From NCBI GenBank assembly GCA_017607445.1, contig JAEVHH010000003.1, positions 1,922,001 through 1,986,000 on the forward strand: DNA of 64,000 nucleotides, in the 5' to 3' direction. Both the position numbers and the translations under genes were made by a program. Below, piece after piece: positions 10,080-22,196 of this stretch (its first letter is position 1; the number at the start of each line of letters is the position of its first letter). The notes beneath the pieces were generated by a model that did no database searches, was not told the origin of the DNA, and saw nothing but the letters and a program-made list of their open reading frames with translations. The stretch comes from Histoplasma ohiense (taxonomy: Eukaryota; Ascomycota; Eurotiomycetes; Onygenales; Ajellomycetaceae).

Positions 10080-13000
10080 TCTGATGCAGAACATACATCT
10101 CATGATCATATTATAGATTTCAAATCTAGCAAGAAACCTTCATATCAATCAATATATAACTTATCACCTCAAGAACTCTCTGTCCTCTGAGAATATATTG
10201 AAAAAGCATTAGAGAAGAATTGAATACATCTGTTCAAGAGCTCAGCTGATGCATCAGTATTATTTGCACTGAAGAAAGATGAAACCCTGCATCTTTGTGT
10301 GAATTATTGAGGATTGAATGAAATAACAGTCAAGAATCGATATCCACTGCTCTTGATAAGTGAAATACTTGATAGATTAGCAGATGCCAAAATATATACA
10401 CAGCTGAACCTTAGAGACACATATCATAGAATTCACATACAAGCAGAGAATGAATGAAAAACAGTATTTTGAACACAATATGAACACTTTGAATATCTAA
10501 TCTAATCTTTTGAACTAATCAATGTCTCTGTGATCTTTCAATCTTATATCAACAAAGCCCTCAGCAATCTTTTAGATGTATACTGCATGGCTTATCTCAA
10601 CAATATTGTAATCTATTCAAACACACTTGATGAACATGTCGTCCATGTTAAGAACATGCTGGAATGGTTAAGACAATGAAGACTATATACCAAACTTAGT
10701 AAGTGTACATTCCATGCAACAGAAATTGGATTTTTGAGTTTTGTGATTATCACACAGAGCATTACTGTCAAGAAACACTGCATCAACACAATTCTAGATT
10801 GATCAGAACCACAAACTATAAACAAATTGCAAACATTTCTAGAATTCATCAATTTCTATCATCAATTCATATACAAGTTCTCAATAATAACAGCATCTCT
10901 GATTAAATTGTTAAAAGATTATAAAACAAAAAGAGAGAAGAATAACACATCTATTCAGTTAGACAAAAACTGCCAGCACACAATTTTGCAGTTAAAAGAA
11001 TACTTTACAAAAGCACTATTGTTGATCCACTTTGATTTGCAGTGAAAACTTCATATAGAAACAGACAGATCTGATGTTGCAATCACTGCAGTAATATTAC
11101 AATTAATAGATGATGATCACTGACATCTGATCACATTTTGATCTAGAAAGCTCACAGAAGCAGAAAGATGTTATCAAATATATAATCTAGAAATGTTGTC
11201 AATTGTAGAAGCTTTCAGATAATGGCATCACTATCTACATAATAGCAGATACTCAATAACTGTTTTATCTGATCATATCAATCTTCAGTGCTTCATGACA
11301 ATGAAGCAGCTAAATGAATATCAGATTTGTTGAATGGAAATGCTCTCAGCATTCAATTTTGAAATAGAGCACTGTTCTGAGAAAAATAATCCCACAGATG
11401 CATCAAGTTGTTGCTCAGATTTTATAAAACACACAGCTCTTTTGATGAGACTTTCTACTCTGCAAGAGAAACTGCATAAGAGGATCTTTAAGTCACTAAA
11501 AACAAAAGAAAATACAAAATTAGATCAATGTGTTAAGATGATGTGAAAAGATCTGCAAGCTAATGAAAATTGTTGAATGAAGAGATTTATAGTTGTTGAT
11601 GACAACAACTTCTGCAGAATAAAGAACACATCTGTGAATGAGAATGAGATTGCAGATGTTACAGAGTTAGATCTAGAAACTCTGATATCACAGATTCTAA
11701 CTGTCAAGATATTTGAGTCTGAGACAGTCTATTGCAAAGAGATAGCTGAATCTATCATCAAACTCTTGCTGCAGATTCAGAATAAACATGCTGATATGTC
11801 TGAACTTCACAGAAGACTAGAGATGAGTGACACTAGTATAAATAATCATTTGATCTGAGCAGTAGATAAAGATGACCTGCTTGGAAAAGATGATAAAGTC
11901 TATATACTGTAAGACAAGACTGTAAGATATGAAATAATAAAAATGAACCACAATGATCTTCAAAGTGACCATTTTGAATGTGACAAAATCATCAAAGCAA
12001 TCAAATGCAAGTACTTGTGACATGGTATAAGCAATAAGATTGCAGAATATGTGAGAACTTGCAATGTTTGCCAATGTATCAAGATACTGCAGCACAAGCT
12101 GTACAGATTGCTACAATCACATTCAGTGTCAGATAAAAAATGACATACAATTAGCATAGACTTTATTGAAGATCTGTCAGATAATAAAAAGAGAAGTCAA
12201 ATCTATAATGCTATTGTTGTATTTGTTGATTTATTTATCAAATGAGTCATAATTATGCCCACATCTTCAGAGCTAGATGCAGAAGAACTTGTAGATATTA
12301 TTGTATAAAGAATTGCAAAGAACTTTGATCTATCTGCAAATATTATTAGCAACTGAGATTCATTAATAAATAGCAAGTTTTGATTGACATTATGTTATCT
12401 GCTTCATGTCTGATGAAAATTATCAACAGCTTTCCACCCACAAACTGATGATCAGACAGAACAATTGAATCAGATGATTGAATATTATCTTCACACATAT
12501 TGCAGCTATCAACAAGATAATTGAATAGAATGAATTTCTCTGACACAATGAGCATATAACAATGTCTTTCACACATTGATAAAAATGACATCATCTGAAG
12601 TGATGATCAGCTGATCAACTGAACTTCATATAGACATGAAATCCTCAAGCATGAATGTGTCAAAATCAGCAATGAAACAAGTGAAACAGATGAAGTAAGT
12701 GGAGAACAAGATCTGAGAATGTCTGAAAACTGTCAAAGCAGCTGAAAAAAAGTATTATAATCAGTATCATATATCAAAAAGCTTTAAGATAGAAGACTGA
12801 GTAATGCTGTATGCAAAAAATATATCCATCTTGCAACTCTCATCCAAACTAGATCATCAATTTTTGAGTCTCTTTCAAATAATTGATATCCACAGTATGC
12901 AGATGTACAAACTGAAACTCACATCATAATATAAAGAAATACATTCTGTATTTCATGTTTCTCTTCTCAAACCATATCACACATGCGATGGACAAATCCT

Positions 13001-13200
13001 GCAAGCAGAACTGATAATTATAGATGTGCAAAAGAAATGAGAAGTTGAAGCTATATTAGACAAACATCAGTACCACAGTCAAACACAATATCTTATCAAA
13101 TGAAAAGATTGTACAAATGCAGATAATTCTTGGGAACTCAAGGAAAACTTGATGAACAGTCAGAAGTACTTGAAACAGTTTAATAAAATCTATTGAAAGC
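10080..13200 (+). pseudogene. G3 pol: RT, RNase H, integrase, chromodomain, decayed
   Basis: RT landmarks are LHLCVNY (about 10290) and a catalytic box reading AYLNNIVIYS near 10590-10620, where Ty3 RTs have YLDDI/V, so both catalytic aspartates are now asparagines. RNase H lies around 10900-11420. Integrase shows ISIDFIEDLSD (about 12150-12180) and a third catalytic block FHPQTDDQTEQLNQ (about 12432-12475). A chromodomain with TQYLIK, DNSWELKENL and LKQF lies at about 13085-13185. TGA stops are common. Confidence 0.8.
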
Positions 13201-13428
13201 CAGTCAGTAAACAAAAATGAAGAAGACAACAATGACTGCTGAATATACTTATTTCATTCAGAAATTAAAAAACAGATCTGTCTCAGCTTAATCAGTGTTA
13301 TTCAAGAAATTGTCATCAAGACAAATCTGCTTATTATTCCAGATTTTCTTAACTGATGAAGCACAACATTTCAACAATGACTTGAGAGCTGTGATCAGTG
13401 ATGTAATCATTGAAACCTCATCAATTAC

Positions 13429-15480
13429 TATTTCAGTGAATGATGCAACAGAGATGACTGTGTAAGCTGCTACAACTTATTGATAGCTTTCTCATCAAAC
13501 ACAGAGCTCAGATCTGACTGAAGAGAATCATCACAGCAGTATATCAGATACAATGTGATATATTACAGAGATCTTCTCTGTTATTAATACTGTTTCTTCT
13601 GTATCTGATAGAGCTGCTGTGACAAAATCTGAAATTATGCTTTGACTATGCAGATGATCTATCTGAACACTTGATGTGCTATACACTTATTTAACAACAA
13701 TGCTATTCTTCTCAGCAAATAATATACAGAGTATTCTGAGATGAAGAAAGACAAACAAGATAATCTTTGCATCAGAAAAACTTGAGATAATTCATCTCAT
13801 AAGAAAATGACACAATGAAATACTATCAGTGATTGTATCAGAGAATCTGATCATACACTCTGTCACTATCTCAGCTGAATATAAGTCAGTACTTTACTGA
13901 CTGAGTATACACTTTGACAGAAAACTCATCTGAAGATCATATATCTCTGTTCAGATAAATAAGACAAGAGCTGTGACTCAGCATATCTGAAGTATAGAAA
14001 AGATCAGAGATGAGCTCTCAGTAGATGCTCTGTGAAAGATGATCATCATCTATATGATTCTCTTACTGCTCTATAACACAGAGATCTGATACAGCAGCTG
14101 CATACAGTCAGTAAAATATACAGACAGAAATGAGAAGATCAGCTTCTATCTGAAATAATATATAAAAACAGTTGAGAAAATACTTATTATAACAGTCAGA
14201 GAAGTTTTTTCAGTTTTTCATACAATATTCATTGCAACTCTATACTGAAATGCTGAGCTCTCATCAGCAATGATAGCTCTGAAGAAGATCAAAATATGTT
14301 TTGTAATAAAACTTCAAATGATAAATGAAAGATATTCACTGACTTCATAAATAGCTTCTTCAATGATCACATATGAAAGAGAAGCTGAAACTCAGCAGTA
14401 TTTGAAGATCAAGATTTAGAGATTGAAGATGCTGCTGTCTGCAGTCAATAAATTCACACTTATCATTCCACACTACTCAGAGAAGTGTGGAACAGATTTC
14501 ACAGAGAGTGTAGATAAAAAAAATACTATTCAGATATTCAAGAAATGATAAAGAAATCAATCTTCAACAGATCTATATATTTTCTTAAATGAATTAGAAC
14601 AGATTCTTGACAACAGCAGATGAATGAGCTATAACTTTATAGTCTATCAGAGAAATAAACAACTGATTAGCTTCTCAGCTGTGCTGAGCTCTATATCACA
14701 TATCTTTGATACTGAGACAGTTGATGTCTGCTGTGTATTAGAGTGCACAGTGAAGTATTTACTCTGTGTCACAGATGACAGCATCAACTCTCAGATCTGA
14801 CTCTGTCTTGACAATATCTCAGTTATCTGAAATATATAAGACAGTGTTATGATCTTCTCAAACTGAGTCTACAGCTGCTGTCATGAGCTTCTCAGACAAC
14901 ATAATATATGTCTGAAATGAGTCTCTGAGTATATGAGAATAGAGAGCAATGAGAAAGCAGATCATCTGACTAAATGAGCAATCTCATATACTGCAGTTTC
15001 AGTCTATAAACTCAAGATCATACTCACAGTCAGTAGAATCTGCACAGTGATCAAGCAGCTCAGTCAAGAAACAGAGTGAGAGTGATGAAGTAAAGTCTGT
15101 GAAAAGCTCTCTGACTGATACTGAAGCTAAAGATTCAGTAGACTGACTATGAAATATCAAATAAAGATTTTTTCAGAGTTTATTATATTATGATATACTC
15201 TTCACTGCTGATTTGCACTCTGCTTCTCTTATGAGAACTTCTTCTGATATCACAGATGCTTTCAGCATGCAGATGTGAGGCTTGTCTGTATATATGAATA
15301 CAACAAAAACTCAGAGTATTTAATACTCTGTTGACATTCACAGAGACACTTCTCTTACTGACTCAAGAGATCAGCAGCACAGTCATACAACTGAATGACA
15401 GCTGTTGTCTATCTAGAGTCTCTGATCTCTACAGATTTTGTAGAACTGCTTGACTGCATGCAGTTCTACACATAATACTG
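13429..15480 (+). pseudogene. LINE-2D ORF2 RT/RNase H remnant
   Basis: This is the downstream half of a Tad1-like ORF2. It corresponds to LINE-2B 44050-46100, where the minus-strand piece at 45126-45383 reads like the post-RT region (FHTIFITTLYQNAELSSAM...). The equivalent here is about 14160-14430. RNase H sequence follows to about 15000. The frame is interrupted by many TGA/TAA codons, and no catalytic set can be read confidently. Confidence 0.6.
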
Positions 15481-15579
15481 CACAAAATAGTGCAGTTGAT
15501 TGTGCAGCTGATTGAGCACACATCATCTGACAGCCCCTCACAGCAGTTTCAAGTCTATACAGATGATACAGATAACACA

Positions 15580-15800
15580 ATGTTTGATACAACTGATTTG
15601 ATCAGTACAATAGATTCAATCAATGCAATTGATACAAACAGTACAATTGATTCAATTGATACAATCAGCTCAATTGATTCAATTGATACAATCAGTTCAA
15701 TCAGTTCAATCAGTACAAACAGTACAATTGATACAATTGATTCAATCAATTCAATCAGTTCAACTGATGCAAATAGTTCAATCAGTATGATATGATTGAT
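15580..15800 (+). repeat. LINE-2 3' UTR tandem array of ttcaattgat-like motifs
   Basis: A degenerate array of short motifs (tcaattgat, acaatcagt, ttcaatcagt) sits in the LINE-2 3' UTR. The same array is in LINE-2B in reverse at 43760-43990. The words look like decayed tcgatcgat repeats, since caattga is what CpG loss in cgatcga gives. It can be read as a serine/isoleucine/aspartate-rich peptide on one strand, which I take as incidental. Confidence 0.7.
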
Positions 15801-16666
15801 TTATCTGTTTCAACTAGCTGTGATGTAATCAGTATGATCTGTATACTGACTTAGTTGATGTGTTTCTGACTGTTAGTATGATATCTATACACACTCTACT
15901 TTACTTTTCTTCATTTATTCTGATCTTTATTGATTTAAATATTCTTCTTTTCTTTTTTTACTGCTCTCTCTGTCTCTCTTTATTTCTTTTCTCTCATAAT
16001 TTTCTTCAGTGCTCTCTTCTCTCTCTTCTCTCAAATCTGTGCTGAGTTATATGGCTGTAAGATATCACAAATAACACAGTCTTTTCTTCACTCTTTTTTT
16101 TATTTTTCTTTTCAGAATATTTATCTTTTCTTTTTTCTTTTATCTATCTTATCTATCTTTTTTCTGTTGTTAGAAGTGCAGACAGTTCTCAGATCAACTG
16201 AAAGAGTTATCTCTTTTCATTCACTATAAAGTCTTTCAGACACAGCAGCAGCAGTTCTCTTGGAAATCACACTATAACTTCATCATTAATGATCATATAT
16301 CAGATCAGAAGTGAATGTGCAGCTCAGTAAAAAATTCTTTTCAATGAACTGAATCTTCTCAAGAGTTGTCATCTGAATTCTGTTTTCTCTCTCTCTGTGT
16401 ATATAGAAATCTCTTTAGTGTAGCATGTCTTCATGCTCTTTGAAAGGCTTCTGAAACACAGACACTGCCCGTGTTTTCTCTGGAATGTTAAATCAATACA
16501 AACAAACAAACAAACAAATAAGCACTGAGTCTTATTTCAGATACAAAAACATTGACAAATGTCTTTTTTACAGAACATTTACTTTCTTCTTTTTTCTCTT
16601 CTTTATCAATCTCTTTATTCACTGATACACTCACTGAAGAAAGATCTCTTCTCTCATAATCTTCTC

Positions 16667-16912
16667 TCACATCTTTACATTATGAGATTTATACTTCTCA
16701 TATTTCACTGCCTTCATTGCTGAAGTTTTCACAATCTTCTTCATTGACTCTTCAGTCAACTTCTCTCTCATCAATTTCTTCTCAATCAACTTCTTTATCA
16801 TGAAACTCTCAGAGTTTATCACTTTCAAAATCTCTTTCTTCACATTCTTTTCTTTCTTTAACATTTTTACTCTGAAAGAATCAGATACAATCACTGCTTT
16901 CAAAATCTGCAC
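16667..16912 (-). pseudogene. G1 antisense ORF (unknown function)
   Basis: An 81-codon open frame runs antisense to the retrotransposon. It begins MQILKAVIVSDSFRVKMLKK and ends KYEKYKSHNVKM. It is collinear with the frames at 1488-1773 and 41774-42040 and shares the ends TEES..KIVKTSA and KY..YKSH. It is lysine/glutamate rich and probably helical. The family is not recognised. Upstream homology to the longer 1488-1773 frame suggests the original protein began further upstream and is now broken. Confidence 0.45.
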
Positions 16913-17909
16913 CTCTGCAGACTCAGCTGCTGTCTGACATTGAAATTATAGAGTATTCATCTCTGCTCTGCTCTGAACAGACAGTATCATCAGATGAGAT
17001 GTATTCAATCATTTAACTAAACAACAAAGATAACTTTTGTGGCTGATCATATTCTTCTCAGCCATCATCTCTATGAAGATAAACACTTGTTCATGCATAA
17101 TGCATCTCAGAAGAGATGTATTATACATCTAGTATCATTATCAGTATATCAACATTGCTAAAAGCACTACTATCTATTCAAAAACAAATTTGAAGAAAAA
17201 GAAAAAGAAAATAGAAATTAAAGAGAATTACTCATAAATTTACAGAATTTTTCTGCAGAAACACAAGTCTCACAACATTTCTGAGTATTTGATCTCAATA
17301 CACATCAAAAATTGACATCTCTTAGTTTGAAGACACAACATTCACACAGAATTCAACTGTTGTGCATCATATAATTAGAGCTAGAGCAATATAATAAGTG
17401 AACAGTGAATGATGCTATACAGAAACAAGCTAATGACACATATAATCACACTAATAACATCACTGACAAGAAATATCAGCAATAATATATGATAAGCACT
17501 CAAGAAACAACTTACTTAAAATTGAAATAATTAAAAGAGCTCATTTCAACAAAAGAGAGAAGAAGAAGAGAGATCTGATGATATAAAAATTTAAAAATTT
17601 TTTATGAAAAATGAAAAATCACAGCAAAAGAGCAAGAAGTTTTGATAATAATCAAGTTTAAAAAGAAAAGAAATCTTCAAAGAAAAAAGATATTCTTTTT
17701 GCTTCTCTGCATGCAATCTCTAGCAATCAAAGAATTCATCAATTCCATCTTATTATGAAATCAATAACAACATATATACAAGCTATCTAGAGGATGTGAT
17801 CAATATACTGCTATTCACAAACAGTACTTACAATATGAGAATGCAATTATCTATTAGTAAGCAATCTATACAATCACTGAGAGCAGCTCTTATAAAAAAG
17901 AGAAGCAAT

Positions 17910-18167
17910 TGTAATACACTTGTTTATTATTTTCTTATTATCTTTGCTTATTCTTATCTCTTTTCATTATACTCTCACTATCACTATTTCTATATGTATA
18001 TATATATTGATGTATGTATTTCACACATCTTCTTTCTCTTTCTTTTCTTTCTTAGTGATTAGCTACTTTATGCTATTATACTATACTCTATAATATATTA
18101 CTATTATCTCTGCTATACTATAAACTATCTTTTATTGTTACTCTTCACACTGTCACTACCCCTCACA
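17910..18167 (+). repeat. G1 3' LTR
   Basis: This 258-bp LTR starts TGTAATACACTTG and ends CCCCTCACA. It is the most decayed of the six G1 LTRs: the CpG in tatttcgcacatc has become tatttcacacatc here. Confidence 0.85.
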
Positions 18168-18620
18168 ATTATATATTATATTATTATAGAGTTAGATGTT
18201 GTTATATGAGTTATATATGACACTCAGATGTTGATTTGCACTTCTATATAGTGTCTGAAATCAGTATCTCTTTAATAGAGATGAAGTTAAGCAAATCATT
18301 TAGTCAGTGATTATATAACTTTCTATATATGAAGTCATATGTATTCAAATTTAATAGTGTTTCTCTTACTAAATACAAGTATTCTGTATGTATGAACATG
18401 GAATTGAACACACATCAGCAATAACCAGGTTATATACAGTGGCATTGATGACTGAGTGACTGTGCCTCCACATATAACCTGGTTATTGTGAGGGTTGAGT
18501 TCAAACACACTGTAACCCGACCCATCTATAACTAGTGAATAGTGTACATCATTCTTGATAATAGAGGGTGGTGTACATCACGGAAGAATAATAAACCGAA
18601 ATTACTACACAGCATAATTG
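18168..18620. other. Host flank, no gene seen
   Basis: AT-rich sequence lies between the G1 3' LTR and Copia2. Removing the Copia2 nest joins it to 31397 onward, so it belongs to the same host island as the Nopp140-like gene. Apart from a hairpin at 18420-18487 I see no coding or RNA gene. CpG content rises in its last 130 bp. Confidence 0.5.
18420..18487. repeat. 16-bp perfect inverted repeat (hairpin or MITE-like)
   Basis: aataaccaggttatat (18420-18435) is repeated as its exact reverse complement at 18472-18487, with a 36-nt loop. Similarity continues imperfectly outward (ttgaac on both sides) and inward. It could be a very small inverted-repeat transposon relic or a structured RNA. I found no convincing target duplication. 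Confidence 0.55.
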
Positions 18621-18717
18621 TGTTGGTGCTACTACACAAGCTCTATCCCACGTGACCCACACATACATATTGTTGAGCACTAGTTGCCCAGGCGGCCCTC
18701 CACCGCACATGATTACC

Positions 18718-19251
18718 TGTAACGGGCGTACTTCGATTAACGATTTGGTACTATCCTAATTACAGATTATGAATTGATTAAGGAAAGAAAGAGAAAAAAA
18801 ATCAGAAGAAAAGATCATACAAAGAGAGTTCTTATAGAGGAAAGTTCAGAGCAGAAGAATATCAGAAGCTGCTCCACAGTGAAGCACAGAATGAAAGAAC
18901 ATTAAAAGATACACATAAGAATTATTAGAAGTTACACAAGCATGGAATGTGAGGCAGAGGAATCATTGAAAGCTACACAGAAGAATTGTTAGAGACTATA
19001 TGAGTACAGAACACAGAGCAGAGAAATGTAAGAAGCTATGCAGAAGAATCATTAGAGACTATATAAGTGCAGAGCACAGAGTGGAAGAATGTTAAAAGCT
19101 ATATGAAAGAATTGTTAGAAACTACACAAGCACAGAGCACAGAGTGGAAGAACATTGAGGATTACACAAAATCACAACAGTCAGAAACAAGCAGATGCAG
19201 AAGAGAAGTTGATTGTATAAGTTAATTACTAATAGATGCTAACTCATCACA
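18718..19251 (-). repeat. G2 LTR (3' LTR of copy b)
   Basis: This 534-bp LTR lies at the left edge, reading TGTAACGGGCG...CATCACA on the plus strand. On the minus strand it is the 3' LTR, preceded by the purine tract ctcagtagagaggaa (plus positions 19254-19270). It contains the 60-bp tandem array. Its first 30 bp keep five CpGs that are lost at the corresponding end of the partner LTR (24260-24290). Confidence 0.9.
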
Positions 19252-19269
19252 TTATTCCTCTCTACTGAG

Positions 19270-20750
19270 ATGAGTGAGAACTCATAGATGTTGAGGGTGA
19301 CAGTGTTCTCCAAGATGAACACAGATTCCCAAATCAGACAATCATATTCTATCCATTTAATAAAATATTCACAGCAGCAGTGATTGATTCTATCATTAAG
19401 AATTGCTTTGATTTCTCACTCAAGTTCATTATCTTCTTCTACAATGACAGATGACTGTTAATTGAAGATTCTCTGTGAGAGAAATGAATTCTCAGCTGTG
19501 GGTTGAAGCAGGTTCATATGAAATATGTTGTGAATGTCAGACAGAGTGTCAAATCAATAATCATATGTGTCTAACACTTTCTTCACTGTATACTTGATGT
19601 GATGATAATCTAGTGTACACAAGAAGTGATCTGTTCTTATGTTCTTGAGATTCAGTCAGATTTTGTTTTCTATATAGTATTGAGTCACAGAACTTCTTCT
19701 GATGTTTGTTTGATTTTTATAATCTTACTAAATGCTGATCATTGAAACTTCTGCTCATTTGTGAGCTTTCTTCAGCTTGCTTACAATGTTCTCTGCTGTC
19801 TGTATAAAGCTGCAGACATGTGTGGTTTCTCAGAGAGTTTCAGAGAAGTTCAGAATCTCTAAATTGTATCTGTATAGAAGAAAGAATGAGCTTACATCTG
19901 TTGTAGTAAAATCTCAACTGTTAATTGCAATCTCAGTATGTGGCAGCAGATTGCTTCAGTTGTCTTGTATATAATTGCAGAACTTACAGAGAATGTTCTT
20001 TACTGTTTGTATCATTCTCTCAGTAGCTTCATCAGTCTCTGAGTGATATGCTGTTGATAACTTTCATTCAATTCTTAATAATTGATATACACAGACTCAG
20101 AGTGTGCTGATGAATTGACTGTCTCTATCTGACACAATGAATGAAGACAGACTGTGTATATAATAGAACAGGCTTCTGACAAAGACATCTGCAACTACTT
20201 CAGTGTTCATCTTGTCACAGAGCTGTAGTATTATACTCTTACTGAGTCAGTCAACAATGACTAGAATATTCATAGAATCTCCACTTTCAGATAAGAAAAC
20301 TGCAAAATCAATAGCTATATCATATCAAGTTCAGTCAGAGACAGATAGAGACTTCAGCATCTCTTTTCAGCATTCATATCATACTGTCACTGAGCCACAG
20401 CAATCACAGTTGCATATAAATCAGCATATGTCTTTCAACATATCTGATCAGTAGAATTCTCAGACAATGATGTTGTACATGATTTTGCATTCTGAGTGCT
20501 CAGTCATCAGCAAGTCATGAATTTCTTGTATGATCTGTGTTTGTAGAGATTCTGAATTGAAGATTCATCATTTATCTTGAAAGTGTAAGCAGTTGTCATC
20601 ATTGATCAAATATACTGAGATATTCATTCTTGAGTATACATCTGCAGAGAATTGAGGTGCTTTACTTTATATAGCTTCAGCAGCTTGCTGTCAGAATTCA
20701 TCTGCTTCTGCTGCTAGTCTTCATTGTTCTTTGAGTGAGAGTTCTTGAGC
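19270..20750 (-). pseudogene. G2 integrase and chromodomain, decayed
   Basis: The minus-strand integrase runs from about 20750 to 19500. The core counterparts of VSDRDSQF (near 20120-20150) and of the third catalytic block match copy a at 1-190. The chromodomain lies near 19270-19440, reading CEYFIKWIEYDCLIWESVF, where the arginine run typical of such domains seems replaced by HCCC through CGC/CGT decay. TGA codons are frequent. Confidence 0.7.
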
Positions 20751-20849
20751 TCAGGACTGATTGATATGTACACAGAGTTTGTCTGATTGTGTAGAACTTT
20801 CTATGATCACAGAGTTGATTAATCAATGCTCTCAGTGTTTTTATCTGTC

Positions 20850-22120
20850 ATCTAGATCATCAGATGGCATATCTTGTTCTCAGCAGAACAGAGCATTCAC
20901 AAAAGTGTTCTCTACTTCAGATTGATAACAAATTGTGAATAAAAAATGACTAAGAAACAATGATCAACACATATGCCTCTTGATGAGTTTATAAGTGATT
21001 GTGAAGTATTCTAAATTCTTATGATCAGTAACAATCTCAAACTTCTCAACACTCATAAGTTCAGACTCTCATTCTTCAAGACATTGTATGATTGCTAGAA
21101 GCTTCTTGTTGTAGATCTTGTAGTTGCATTCAGTAGATGACATCTTTTTCAAGATAAAGGCACAGAATTATAGAACATCTTTGTTATCATATTGTATTAG
21201 TGCTTCATCTACTACATAACCCAAGGCATCTGTTTTGAGAATTGTATGCTTATCTGAATTGAATGATTGCAGCATCAGAGTATTTGTGAATATATGCTTC
21301 AGCTTTTTGAATACTGCATCTGCTTCATCAGTTCATTGAAATACAGCATCTTTTCAGATCAGATTCATCAGTGATTGTATGATATCAGAGAAGTTTTTGA
21401 TGAATCTTCAGTAGAAGTTGATGAATTCTAGAAAGCTTCTAGTCTCTTTTATCAAGACTGATGCCTCTCAGTTGAGGATTGCTTCCACCTTCTTAGAATT
21501 CATGTGTACATCTTTTTCAGCTTCAATGATGAATTCTAGATAGATTGTAGACTTGATCTCAAAGTTGCATTTATCAATGTTCACTTGCAGTCCAGCTTTA
21601 CATAGACAGTCAAGCATTTGTTGTATGTGCTTGCAGTGCTCAGTGAACAGTTCATCAGTGAAGATCAGAATATCATCCATGTACACTGAGACAATCTCAT
21701 CAAGCAGATCTTGTAGAGCTCAGTTAATGTATTTCTGAAACATGCTTGAAGTATTTGCTAATCCAAAGAGAGTCACTGTCCATTCATATAATTCATAACA
21801 CATACAAAAAGCAGTTAGCCATTCATCATCTTCATTAATTCTTATCTTATAGAAGGCTGCAGAGATGTTGAGCTTTGTAAATCATTTTGCTTTTTCTATT
21901 TATTCAAGTGTTTCATTGATGAGTGAGAGAGGGTATTGATTCTTCCATGTAATCTTGTTGAGTTCTCAGTAGTCAATGCAGAATTGTAAGTCTTCTTCTG
22001 ATTTCTTTGCAAACAGTACAGATACTGCAGTGGATGAGTTGCTAATACAAATGAAGTCTTTGTTCAGTAATCTGTTGAGCATTTTTTGTAGAATGAGAAG
22101 CTTGTCATGTGATATGCTGT
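20850..22120 (-). pseudogene. G2 reverse transcriptase and RNase H, decayed
   Basis: RT polymerises element cDNA and RNase H removes the RNA template. The catalytic box MYMDDILIFTDE is intact at 21651-21686 and is followed by a 72-codon open stretch (KAGLQVNIDKCNFE, a typical Ty3 thumb-proximal block). The region near 21880-22040 matches the RT fingers and palm. RNase H follows down to about 20900. Stops lie in the surrounding sequence. Confidence 0.75.
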
Positions 22121-22196
22121 AGAGAGAATCTCAGAGCAGTTGTGAGTTCTTACTGTCTTTCTTGATAAGCTTGATTGTATGATCTATATCAGATTC

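Larger units (their letters stand above)
8089..13428 (+). mobile_element. G3 Ty3 chromovirus, 3' truncated
   Basis: This is a third Ty3 family. A 314-bp 5' LTR (8089-8402) is followed by gag, protease, RT, RNase H, integrase and a chromodomain in the usual order, ending near 13200, then about 230 bp of 3' noncoding sequence. No 3' LTR follows. At about 13429 the sequence switches to the middle of a LINE-2 RT. The element inserted into G1 copy 1. A diverged relative of its LTR lies at 31838-32003 beside the host gene. Confidence 0.85.
13429..16512 (+). mobile_element. LINE-2D, 5'-truncated Tad1-like LINE
   Basis: Plus-strand LINE-2 sequence begins inside the RT (gtgaatgatgcaacagagatgactg, matching LINE-2B in reverse near 46085-46110). 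It runs through RT, the thumb and RNase H region and a long 3' UTR to a (CAAA)n tail at 16493-16512. LINE-2B has the same tail in reverse at 35738-35752. The tail abuts G1 3' region sequence (taagcactgag). I could not find a matching target duplication at the left junction with G3, so this join may be a rearrangement. Confidence 0.8.
16513..18167 (+). mobile_element. G1 Ty3 chromovirus, 3' region and 3' LTR
   Basis: This aligns with 41632-43255 of complete G1 copy 2. It has an antisense ORF at 16667-16912, a purine tract (aaaaaagagaag) just before the LTR, and a 258-bp 3' LTR at 17910-18167. It may be the 3' end of G1 copy 1, interrupted by G3 and LINE-2D. The right boundary meets host sequence (attatatatt) that is not G1. 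Confidence 0.8.

Noticed and set aside
15490..15795. 101-codon open frame rich in Ser/Ile/Asp (SIDSIDTISS...)
   Set aside because: It is a by-product of the 3' UTR tandem array of LINE-2D; the reverse strand is also open, and the reversed copy in LINE-2B behaves the same way.
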